Shown here one piece after another: positions 39,001-51,000 of a stretch of 64,000 bases of DNA (position 1 is the stretch's first letter; the number at the start of each line of letters is the position of its first letter). The stretch covers positions 1,426,001 to 1,490,000 of the forward strand of contig JAPXFQ010002676.1 in the NCBI GenBank assembly GCA_028564705.1, read 5' to 3'. Source of the DNA: Apricaphanius iberus. Lineage: Eukaryota > Chordata > Actinopteri > Cyprinodontiformes > Aphaniidae. The translations under genes were made by a program, and so were the position numbers. Under the pieces are notes generated by a model. It ran no database searches, was not told the origin of the DNA, and worked only from the letters and a program-made list of their open reading frames with translations.

Positions 39001-42000
39001 CTCAACATCTGTTTAGGCTACAGATGTTTTCTCACTTAGTCATAAAGGTTCAGAAGATACCGGAAAAAGTAAAGCATTCAATTCAAAACCAGCAGCTCAC
39101 AACTTCCTGTCCAACTTGCATCATTAGGACTATACTTAATTGAAATGTTCATTTAGTTAAATGGGGACTGAAGGTAGCTAAAATTTCCTGAAGCCCATTA
39201 AAGAAACGCTTGTTCTTGTTCCTCATGCTTTTTTAGTTTTTTAAAAAAACCTTCAGTGAGCCAGTATAGCTGGGTGGCCCCAAGTTGAGCTCATAAGGAC
39301 ACATTCCGTTTCCAAATGGAAGAAATCCCCCTTTTAAAGCAGCTGTTCCCTAGCATAGTTTGCACATGATAAAAAATACTATTTCTACTTCTATACGTTT
39401 TCTGGATAAAGTGCTCATTAATGTTCAGTTTATAAATGAATGTGAATCTATAATTATTGATCTGCAGGAGCTGTTGATATAACATTCTGACTTTCAGGTT
39501 AAAGCTGTAACCTCTCTGCTTGATCTTCCTCTCAGACAGACCTACAGATGGAAAATAAAACCGCTCAAATCTAATGCTTTAAACTCTGCGAACGAAAACG
39601 TTCTGGCATATTTTACAAAAACAAATCTGCAATGTTCTTGGTTACTGTATTTTTGGACTGAAAGTACAAAAAAGTTTCAGTTCCCTCTACGAGCGGCTAC
39701 AATCTAAATATATTACTTTCGAATACATTACTTTGCTGCTGTGTCTGTTTACGTGTACAGATAAGAGCTAGGTCAAAACTCTTGGTGAAATCAAGTGATA
39801 TCAAGCCTTTAAAACTGTAAAAAATGTTGTTTTTTTCATGATTAAAAATATTGAAATGTTTCCACCAACATAAGGTGACTATAACATTCAGTTTTACGTA
39901 CAAAGCCAGATGTCTTGAATATTTGATTCTTTTAAGAACAACTAACTATGTTGTACCTATAGGCTCTTTGTGATGGGAGTTTAATAATAAAAGAACCCAG
40001 GTAACTGTAGATTAAATCATTCAGGGAGATTGTAACTCCTGCATTAAAACGTCGGTCTGCCATATCTCATGGATGTAATCACTAGTGTTTAAAAGACGAG
40101 AAAGGCATTCTGCAGACGATTAAATATCATCATGGCTTAAGGCCAAATTCCCCCAACTTGTGACAGCTTGCCATATTTGCATGACGCAGAGAAAACGATC
40201 TCTGTTCTCTTGCTTACCCACATCCTGCTCATATCAGCCAGATCTGCCTTGTTCCTCATGGAGTCCTTTATCACCTGCAGGTGGAAACACAAACGGGAGA
40301 TCAAACTGATTTTATAAAAAACGGTGAGAAGGCAGGACCCACTGGCGGGTTCTCCCTGATGGTACATCTGATGCTCTTTGTCTTACGTTGGGGTGTCCGT
40401 CCCGCAGCAGCTTGTGGAAGACGTGGCAGAACTTCCAGCAGAGCACCGCGTTGCTGGACAGAGGAAGCCGGTTGACTGCGGCCCAGAAGGTGTGGGCGCC
40501 CTTCTCGTGATGGGTCCCCAAGATGCAGGGTGGGAGCAGAGGTTAAGGAGCACAAAACTATTGCCATGAAAAAGTTTATGTACTTCTTTGGGGTGTTTTT
40601 TTTCAGTAGGAGGTACTAATTCATCACTTTCACTGTAAACCACCTCTTCTCTAAACAGATTCAATAACTGACCACTTGCCATCAAGAAAGTACTCCTGAG
40701 GGGAGCATCGTGGCGCAGCTGGTACCACAGCTCACCTTACAGCTAGAAGGGATGCTGTGGGTGCTGAGGGTGTGTGTGTTCCTCCATATCATCAGCACCC
40801 ACACCTTGGGTGGGGTTGGCCAAAGGGCTTTTCTGTGTGGAGTTTGCATGTTCTCCCCATGTTCCCTTGTGAGCTACTCCCACAAAAAGATGCACCTGGG
40901 CTGTATACTGCCTCCTCCTGACTGACTGGGGCGCCTGAGGGGTTGGGGAGGATCTGGCTGGAATAACGTGATCCTTCCATTCCATATGTCCAGCTGGGGA
41001 AACCCCACCCTCTCAATTGAAAAGAAGGGACTGCTCACTCCTCAAGCAGGAAGGAGGCTTGAGCTTCAGTGCAGGGCCCTCCCCGGGTTGACAGAGGGAG
41101 AGCAATGCCCAGGACTGGAATTAGGTAGGAACACTGGATGATAATAATGGGGGGAAAACTGTGGGACGAAAAATATATATATATATATATTTAAAAAAAA
41201 GTACTCCTTGCTCAGAGCTTCTTTCCTGGACACAATCAGTGCTGCAAATAACTTTGCTTACTCTGTAGTTTTCATTTTCCGTGGGAAGTGTTCGAGGTGA
41301 GGTGTGAAATAAACGAGGTACAGATGCAGATACAGGATTTCTGGATTTCCAAAAATCTCTCTTGTTTGGGGGTGGGGATTGATGGTTTCCCACATTAACT
41401 TGGGGACACATTCATTCTCCTTCCTATAGAGAGTACACCTGACCTGGCTCAGTCGTGTGTGTTTTTTGCGCCCCAGCCTGTTTGTAGACTGGCTGTATTG
41501 AATACCAAAAATTGGAAATGAATTAGACTGTATCCAATTGGAAGTGGCTATATGGCTGGATAGTTTTGAATAACGTGGACAGGACTGGGCTCTGCCTACC
41601 TGGATCTGTTCAGCTCATAAATATCCTCGCCACCAGTATCGTGCGCCGTGTTTTACAAGTGAATCAGCTGTGCAGGAGGACCGCATGAACTAGATGGGGT
41701 TACACAGAGTTTGTTGTTTTGCACTAACGTAACCCTCTGCAAACATGTAGAAGTAAACACAGCTCTTCTCTTCAAACACACACACACACACACAGAGATG
41801 TTATGAGGATATTCCTGGCATGCTTCTCTTTGACAGCGACCTCCTGTGTGTTGATAGCCTTGTTGATGCTGACAGCCTGCAAAGGAGGAAGAGAAAAGGA
41901 AATCAGATGACAGATTTATACTGAATTATTTCACTGCGAAGAGTTGACATCCTTCCACAGCTAATTTTTTCTAGTAATGCTTTGGGAAAAGAAGGCAGCA

Positions 42001-45000
42001 GAGATTTTTCTGAAAAGGCTGATTGACCCATTTTCTGCAGTGTTAGTATTCAAGGCAGCAGCTCTGAAGCCTGAGCTTCTCGCTGATTTGGAGTAAAGAA
42101 AAACCGTGCCTTCACATCTCTCCTGATCGATCCAGCCATGCAGAAGCAGTCTCTAGATTACATTATGGAGACGTGACAGAGGATCCGCATGAAGCCAGAA
42201 CACTGAATGTGACTTCTAATCATTTTTTGTTTGTGAATTATAGGATTTGAAAATAAAAAAAGCGAATGAAGAAAAGTTCCCGTTGGCAACATTTTTCCCC
42301 GGGGCCGCTCTTTGGGAAGCACAGCTGGCTTGTAAGAAGCGACACTTAATGAGATGGGACCAACGATAAAACACGTGTGAATGTGCAGGAGAATAGCTCA
42401 GTGTGTCATCTCGCTGGGCTGTGAAAGCTACCAGGGAACTGAAAAACATATTGTACATTGTCTTTTAGTTCTTAGAAAAAAACTAAGCAAAATCAGAATC
42501 AGCAGGACAGACCAAGAACTGGAGCAGACTCCATCATTCCCCTGTGACATACTGCAAAGCTACAGAAATCAATACGAGAACATCCTGGATGCTGAAAAAT
42601 AATTAATAAATCAGTTGAAGGCAAGTTTAGAATCGGAACAATACACAAGACAATGAAAATGTCTAACACTCGTTTTTTTTGCATTTCAACATTGGTGGTT
42701 ATACAGTACTATCTGTATAAATAACGTAATGAGATTCAAAGTGACGGCGTCCAAGCTGTTGCTGTCAGCACATTTTTAGAACCCGATCTAGAAAATTCGA
42801 TTAGTCCCAAGACCCAAAAGACGATCAAACATTATAATCCAACCTCAACTTTTTTTAAACTGTCTTCTCGGGAAACCAATCAAATGAATCAAAGACTGAC
42901 TACAACGAGAGGAGTCATGGTTTGGCTTTCCAAGAACCCTGGTGATCGTAGCATCTGGATTTGGGTCTATTTCAACAAAAGTCTTGTAAATAAAGAAGCA
43001 TCTTCGCTAGAGCTGTGTTGAAAAAAAATAGTAATTGTAAAATCGATTCTGAATCAATCCTTAGAGAAATCGAATCGAATTGATTCACAACTTCAAAAAT
43101 CAATTTTCTTTTTTGGAAGTTTGCCCTTTTTAAAACTAAAATAGGAAGGTAAATTCCAGACGGCCATTTTACGTCTTGTGTCTGAAAGGGTAAATACAGT
43201 TTCCTCCGGTGAACTGTTACTTACCCAGTGACAAGGCATATTGAATTACAGGCATATAATTAAGACAATAGTTCAAAAAAAACAAAATGTAATAGCATTG
43301 ACCGATATCAATAACGAACTGGATCAGATTGAATTGTGATACTCGATTCTAACTCTTAAGAATCGGAATTGAATCGATTCATGAAATTTGAATCGATACC
43401 CAGCCCTAACCTTCACATTCTGTAACTTCAACTCAAGTACACAGCCGCCGGACGGAAACTTTAACTTGGTGCTTCAACAGGACAAAAAAGCCCTGGAAGG
43501 TTTTGACAAAATGCCAAGTTATATGTGCCGTTTTAGAGTTTAAATGGTTGCTGAAGCTTCCAGAAAAAGGTGCATTACACTAACATCTGGTTGACATCTG
43601 ACTTCACAGATGAGAAAAAAATATATATATATTCAACAAACTGTCAATCTGAGCAGAGTCAAACCACCTAACAGAGAGTCAATTTCTCGTGTCCGGTAAA
43701 TAAAGCCAAACTTATATCCTGTCAACGTCACCGGAAACGGTACTGTGATCAGTTTGGGTCAGCAGAATGTAAGCTCCTGTTTCATAACCTCACTTCCCAC
43801 AGAGTTTACTCCTCCTCTTCCAGTATGTGAACTGTTAGGACTGGAAGTCACTGGAGGAAAAGGAGGGGATACACAGGAAAAGGAACACTATGGGAGCACT
43901 GGCTGCTCAAAGTGTCTCTCAAATTGGTTAAACAAAACCGCAAGAAAAATAAACTTTGCAGCTAAAAACTTGATGTAAGAAACAAGCCGCATCTTTCATG
44001 GGTCCTGTCCTGACAAACCAACTATAGGCTACATCTTTCCACGTGCTCTATGATAGATTAAAACATACTTAAGCAAATCTAATTTAGATGAAATTCAGAT
44101 TATGTCACAGGAGTGATTCAGCGGTGCAAATGCAGCGTGAGGACAAGAGGAATTCAGGACCGGGCTGCTGCTGCTCACACCTACCAAACTCTGAACTTCA
44201 CAGCAAAAGGGACCAAGCAGCAAATCGACAAGAAGACGTGGTTGACCAGATGTCCTACTGCAGCTCTACAGTGCAGGTTGAAACCTAACACTGTCCTGTT
44301 CAGGGCGTGAAAAAAGAAAGAAGGCGGTTGAGAAACCTCCAGAGCATTTCCTCTGAACACAACCACTGACCCCGGTCACCCAAAGCTATATTAGGCCTGC
44401 TGCTTTATGACTACAAGCACTGGTTGTTTCGATATACAAACCTTTTAACGAAGCCAACCCAAAAATAAGTTACCCGTCTTAAGGGCTCCATTAAACTTCA
44501 GTAGAAGTATAAAATAGTGAACACGTTTATTTTTTATGAACAATTTTCCTGCTAGGGCTGCACCACAGTGCGAACAGTGGTTAGCGCTGTTGCCTTGCAA
44601 CAACCAATGGGTGTTACCGCGCCTTTCGCCCAAATGACCGCTGGAGATGGTCCATGCATGCTTGCACGAACAAGCAGGTGTTGACGATGGTTCGCTGGCT
44701 CAGAACATGTCCACAAAGGGAATGTGACACCACAGAAAGTAATAGCAAGCTTAACGTCATTTATGTGCTTTAAACACAAGGAAACCAAAGAGGAATAACG
44801 CAGTAACGAAACCTTATCTTTGCAATGACATGCCAAAATTCTGTCAGTTTCCATTCAACGATTTCTGGAGTCCTTCCATCGTCTACGTTCGCTGATCCCT
44901 GCAGGGTCACAGAGGGGCTGGTGATTATCTCCAGGCAGGGTACACCCAACCTGGAGACCCCTTTAAATATGAAACATTTAAAGAACCCCAAACTGAAAGA

Positions 45001-48000
45001 TTTATGAATTTAAGGTTGGCGGGTTTGAAAATATGTAAAAAAAAACAAAACACGGAATACACTGGCAGTGCAGCCGCTGAGATGAAAAAAAACAAAAAAC
45101 AGTGGCTACATTTTCAGACTTGTAACACACACGACTGATTAATTAATTTTAATTTGATTTATCGATTGGGCTGCTTTTTTTATTTTTTAATTGAGTATAT
45201 ACTCTTGTGTAGTTACACGTCCTCTTATTACCTCTGCCTATGAGGTTATGTTTTCGCCAGGATTTGCCTGTTTGTTAGTTAGCAACATAACTTAAAAAGT
45301 TACAGGAGGACTTTTATGAAATTTTCAAGACATGTCTGCAATGGGACCAGGAACAAGTACTTACAATTGGACTAAGCTGCCTTGGCGGAGGTCCGTGCTC
45401 TCCAAGTGTTTTTCTAGTTGCAAGCTACATTTTTGTCTTTTATAGTGAATCCCTTTGGTTACCTTTCGGCTGAGTAAAGCCCTATATAGATAAACATTTA
45501 TTGATTGAAATAAAACGTTTTTCAATGACTCTATGTAACCCATAAACATTCATTTCAGTCTCGGCATAATTGTGCTTTCTCTGCCTCTCGGTTGCTACCA
45601 ATGCAACACCCCATATCAGCCAGCTTCAGGGTGTTTCTCAATGCCAATGAACTTTGCCTTGATGCCTTGGTCCGGTTGCATAGGAGATACGTCATCAGGG
45701 ACCGCCAAGGTGTGTTCCTATGTTCATGTGCTACGGAGGAATCTGTCCTCCGTTTGTTGGCTGTTTAGCTAACTGACTAAGCATACATCAGAGGTGCCCT
45801 GATGCCTTCTCTTAGTCAAAACTTTCCCAGAATGCAGCGCGGTAGGAGCCGGCAGCAGCTACTGGGGGTAAATTTCCAGTTTAAATGTAAGTAAACTAAT
45901 TGTAGCTACCGGACTTATATCTAAGATGTTTGTTTTATTTTTTTATTGTTATTAATTTTTAGATCAAAGCAGTTATATATAAATGGTTGGTTAGTTGCTC
46001 AGTAGTTGCAGCTTTGGTGGCTACTATGTACTAATTCGCTTGCACATTTGATTTGATCCACATATACAGTTAAAAAAAATAAAGTAAAAGTTCATTATAC
46101 ATTTCCAGTTCCATGGCTGAAGTAACGTTCCTACGACATTATGCCACTAGAACGGGCGGGGCATAAACAGAGCACGTAAGCAGGCAGCTGCGGTCACGTG
46201 AGGTTCGATTTAAACGTTTTCTTTGACAAAGGAAGGACGGTGTCCTCGTAAGCAAGGCGCCTTGACATTGAGAAACACCCTCAGTCTATGCAGATTATTC
46301 ATTAAGCACTTTGCATTGACGGTTTATAGCAGAAAAGTGGCTGTATAGGAAGCGCTATATGATCCAAAATCGCCTTGAGCGCATTTCTAAGGAGGGTGTG
46401 ATTTATAAAGCGGAAACTGTGTGCCGCTGTGCATACTCAAAGTTCAATAGAATTGAACGTTTCTTTGTGGGGTTTTTTTTTGCTGAGCTTAAGTACAATT
46501 TTATTAAGGATTATACGCAACGTTTCATAAATGAGACCCATGGTGACTAAAACTAGACAATATTCAACTATGGGAGCCTCACCAGAGAATCACCAATAAG
46601 ACTTCCACTTTTCTATTATTAGTGTATCTTATGTGTGAGCGTTTTTACCAAGTAAAGAGATTACAACATTGGTTAAATCTATGTGAAATATAAAGCCATT
46701 TACATGTAAACATAGGGTATCAGCATGAACAATCTTAGTTCTACCTTCAGCTTAATACTGTGATGTATTGGTTTTCTGCCATTTTTTTAAAGTTTGACAA
46801 CAGCTTTGCAGTACTTAAGATTTTTTGTTTGTCTGCAAATATGATGTTTTGTCAGTAAAATCAATGTACTTGTCAATAAATCGTCAGGTGCACCAAAAAA
46901 ACAAACCTTTTCAATTCTACCTAAAAATCCTCCATATGTGTAGGAACCACACTGAGCATCACTGTTTCACACTGGCATCATGTGTCATTTTGTCCGTAAT
47001 GTAGACATTTCCTTTTGCTCCCTCACTGAGGGAAGTGAGTTTCATGTAATTTCCTGTAAAGAAGGACCATATTTCATGTTGTCACCTGTACAATAGTTAC
47101 TGTAACGAAGGGGTACGATAATGCTGAGCCCAAACTCTTTGCATTCGACTGACTCCTAATCCAGAATAAATGTCAATGTTTATATATTTTGACACCGCGT
47201 TAATACGTTTACATTTCCTCCCTTTGTCCTTTCCTTCACCCACACACCAAACAAATCAAGGGATGATTGAGCAAACACCAGAGCAAATCGTTCCCACACA
47301 AGGATGACCCAATTAGTCCACAGTGAGACTTTGTACTTCGTGTTCAGGCTGAATAGGAGTGCCAGCTGCCTGAGACTCCTGCCGTTGGCCGAGCCGACTC
47401 CTTGGCATAAATGGCCTCTAAGCTACCAGTGATGCAGCCGAAAACACCAACCCAGTAGGACCATTGACGTGAAATTAAACCACAGGTTAGATTTGTAGGC
47501 AGTATAAGTCGGTAAATTTGTACCTCTTTCTACATCGTTGCATCCAAAGGAATGAGGTATTTTTCCCTTTACACCTCCTCTTTCTTCTCTGCATTCATAA
47601 TCAGCTTTCAATCAATTCTTTGCAAGCTGAGCACAAAAAGCCGTGTTGATTTCAGTCTCAAGGAGCATCTTTTAATACAGCGTTGCTCTGCAACAAAGTG
47701 TTATTGATACAGTGCTGAAAGCATGTTAAGTTTGCCCGACCCCTCTGTTGGAGCAAGACAAAAAAAAAAAAAAGAGCCTGCATTGATATGCTGGTCGCAG
47801 CCTGACTATGTCCGCAGAAGGGCCCTTGCTCGGAGAGAAGAGGAAGCATCCCCTGCCTGCAAAATGAAACAGCCTTCACTTGTTGACTCATGTCCCCATC
47901 CGCTGCTTTCCTGTTGGGGATGATTCTTTTTTGACACACTTTAATGTTTCTGAAATGTTTCAGACCATCAAATGGTTCTTATCAGACAAAGAGAACCCAA

Positions 48001-51000
48001 TTTTTTGGTTTTAAATAAATTGCATTTACTTAGGGTAAGACAAGTTATCCAAACCAACTTGACCCAATGTGAAAAAGCCTTTGCTATGCATTATTAGATC
48101 AGGAGGTAATCTATTTTCCTAGTAGCCTCAAGGCCTGATTACTGACATACCAGTAGAATCAAGAAATTGATCAGATAGGCCCAATCTGACAGCAGGAAAC
48201 TGGCTAAATGATCTCTGAGAGCAACACTACACAACCCAGACTATGGAAATTCTAGAAAAGATAAGAAAAACTCATTGACACACATCAGTTTTTAAAAGGC
48301 CTACAAAGCCTTTTCTATGGGCTTCTGGACTCCAGTGAACCACAGTGAGTGCGTTATCTATACATCGAGAAAACAATGAATAATGGTGAATCATCTCAAA
48401 AAAGGAACGGACTCACCAGAATTACTCCAGGAGAGCATCAAAAACTCATCCAAGAGGTCATAAAATAAAACAGATCATCTGAAGCACTGCAGGCCTCATT
48501 CGCCTTAGTTAAACATCCACGCCGATCAATTTTGAGCTATTTTAAAATGTTCTCAGTGGTCTTTAAATTATTATGCCATTTCAAGTCAAAGTTACAAAAC
48601 CCATGCCGTTTTCTAGGACATATAAAGAGCAGGGCAGCACTAGCTCATGAGCAATTGACCTCTGCGTTGTGGCCGAAACTGTTGGCGCGGAGGAACCCTC
48701 CTCCCCGTAGCATAGAGCTCTCCGTTTATGCTAGCTCTCCCGCTAGCTTCCAGCCCCTCACATCACCAGTGCAATATTGGAGCTGTCCAGCCAGATACCA
48801 GCTAGGACGAGGAACATGAAGACGTGCATAGATCTAGCTGTGTACTAGTGGATGCGTTAAAATGGTGTAGCGACACCTTTAGAAGCGTAGGATAAGATGG
48901 GGACCTAAAAGTTTCAGAGGCTTATCTTCGCTGTTCATTTGTTTATTATTGGAGGACTTCAATCACACCATTATGGATGTAAAAAGATCATTTTTATTCA
49001 AGATGGTTCAGTTTTGTCCCATTTATTGGAATACAAAAAGGGAAGTTTCACATTTTATCTCATGCAGATGCGTGTAGGTGTGTGTGGTTGTGTCCGTCTC
49101 TTTGTTGGCTAAGGTGCTCGCTATGTTTGCAGTTATAATTGTATCCGTGATTGGTATATAGTACAATCACAAGACTCTTAGCTGCAACACATAGGTGTTG
49201 ATTCACCATCGTCTTCTATCCTCCTCAAAGCCTGAGCGGGCGGTTGGACCGGAGCAGGAGCTTGTGGCCGTCTAGTGTAGCCGTGTCTTATTAAAGGATC
49301 TAGTTTAAACCCAGATTTAATCCCAAAGGTGTTGACTCAAGGCGTTAGTATCAAGATCCTTAAGCAGGTTTAAAAAAAAAAAAAAAAAAAAAAAAATCAA
49401 TGTCGCCACTTTGCCGCAAAGCTGAGGCAGCATCAGGGAGCATTTGGTCTTTCGTAAGTTGTGTTGTGGTAATATTACTATCAAGCTTATCAGGACGATT
49501 AGCACAATGTTCTCGCCGGCATGGCCCATTAGGGGGTTTCTCTGTTGTGGCAGTATTCCCCCTGAAATGAGGCCACAGTGTCTTTTGAAATAGGCTTTAG
49601 TAATACATTGCAAACAAGTGCCTCAGTCCTAGAGCCAGATTTTCTCAATTCGGTCAGGTTACGGTTTGTGTTTAGGATATTGATGAGCTGTATTTAGCGT
49701 TGCTTATAGTAGAATTATTATTGCCCAGAGTCCAGAGGATTAACTGCCTCCCTTTTGGTCCCAGGGGTAATAGTTGAAGTATGGACAATGGATTGAACTC
49801 CTCTAGCACTTGTTCTAGTTGTACCGACCATCATAATGCTTTGCCCACAGCATTGATCCAATTACCTAAAAACTCATACAGATCATTAGACTTCTTGAGG
49901 TCAAGCGACATTGACATATGGCAATGGAAGAAGATGGAATCGAACCAACAACTTTATTATTAAAGTATGGCCCCATTTCCCACTAAGCCACAGTCTGCTT
50001 GCTACAATAAACTTTGTCCCAAACTTATTAATTCCTTTCACATACTTTCTACTTACTTTGTGTGCTGGTAGGGTTGGATTCATGGTACACTCTAGTATTC
50101 AAATAGAGCGATTATATACAGAAAAGTAGGCCTGGGCGGTATACTGGTTCATACTGAAAACCGGTGTTTATTTTCTTTATGATATGAATTTTTAATACAC
50201 CCATATACCGGTGAATACCTCGGACAACTTCAGGAACGTTTAACGAGGGGAAGTGTTTCAGCCAGGACCGATTTCACTGCTACACGCTCTTCACCACATT
50301 GTAGAAAATAACGTTTTTAACAAAGTACAGCTGCTGGCAGGAGCGAAGCAAAGAATTCTGATAAAGTGTTTCCAAAAAGAAGAGCCTCGTCTATATTTTT
50401 AAAAAGTTAATCGGCTTTAAAAGTTCAGACGAGAACCGAACGGCATACCTTTTACAAGCGCTATCGTGAGTAACCAGTAGGGAGAAGTGTTGAGCGCTAT
50501 TTGACCATCTGTAGGTAAAAGCGGTCAACCGGAAAAGAAATCATTAATAGCGGTAAATATCTTTTACATACCATCTACAATACTTCTGCTTCTTTTTTTC
50601 TGTTATCTGAATATTAACCAGCTAATAATCACCTATGGTCGCCATGTTTATTTTACTTCTTCTTTGGCAAATCCAGTCTGAGTCTATACTCAGCCCACTA
50701 GCGGGATTCTTCAGTACTACATGAAAGCAATGAGAAGATGCAATTTGTTGCTTGCGCCAATGTGAGGTTTTTTAAAAATATATAGGTCCTTCTAAAAAAA
50801 AATGGATATTGTGATAAAGTTAATTATTTTCTGTCAATGGATTTCAGGTCAGGAGAGTTGGCAGGGTAATTGTGCAGAGTAATACCATGGTCAGTAAACC
50901 ATTAACCAGTGGTTTTGGCACTGTGAGCAGGTGCCAGGTCGTGCTGAAAAATGAATTCTTCATCTCCATAAAGCTTTTCAGCAGATGGAAGCATGAAGTG

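Noticed and set aside
40517..40560. Apparent missing AG acceptor before hip1 exon 3, suggesting a broken gene or sequencing error.
   Set aside because: The perfect U12 branch site, the AC intron end and the ATATCCTC donor explain it as an AT-AC intron, and the codon (Thr) is restored exactly.
40301..40567. Assignment of the gene as HIP1R rather than HIP1.
   Set aside because: The ANTH, linker and C-terminal signature stretches match HIP1, and HIP1R-specific wording (for example FTFWSYAIGLPL) is absent.
49925..49995. Functional tRNA gene, because of clear A and B boxes.
   Set aside because: The acceptor stem does not pair and the downstream body is that of a tRNA-derived SINE.
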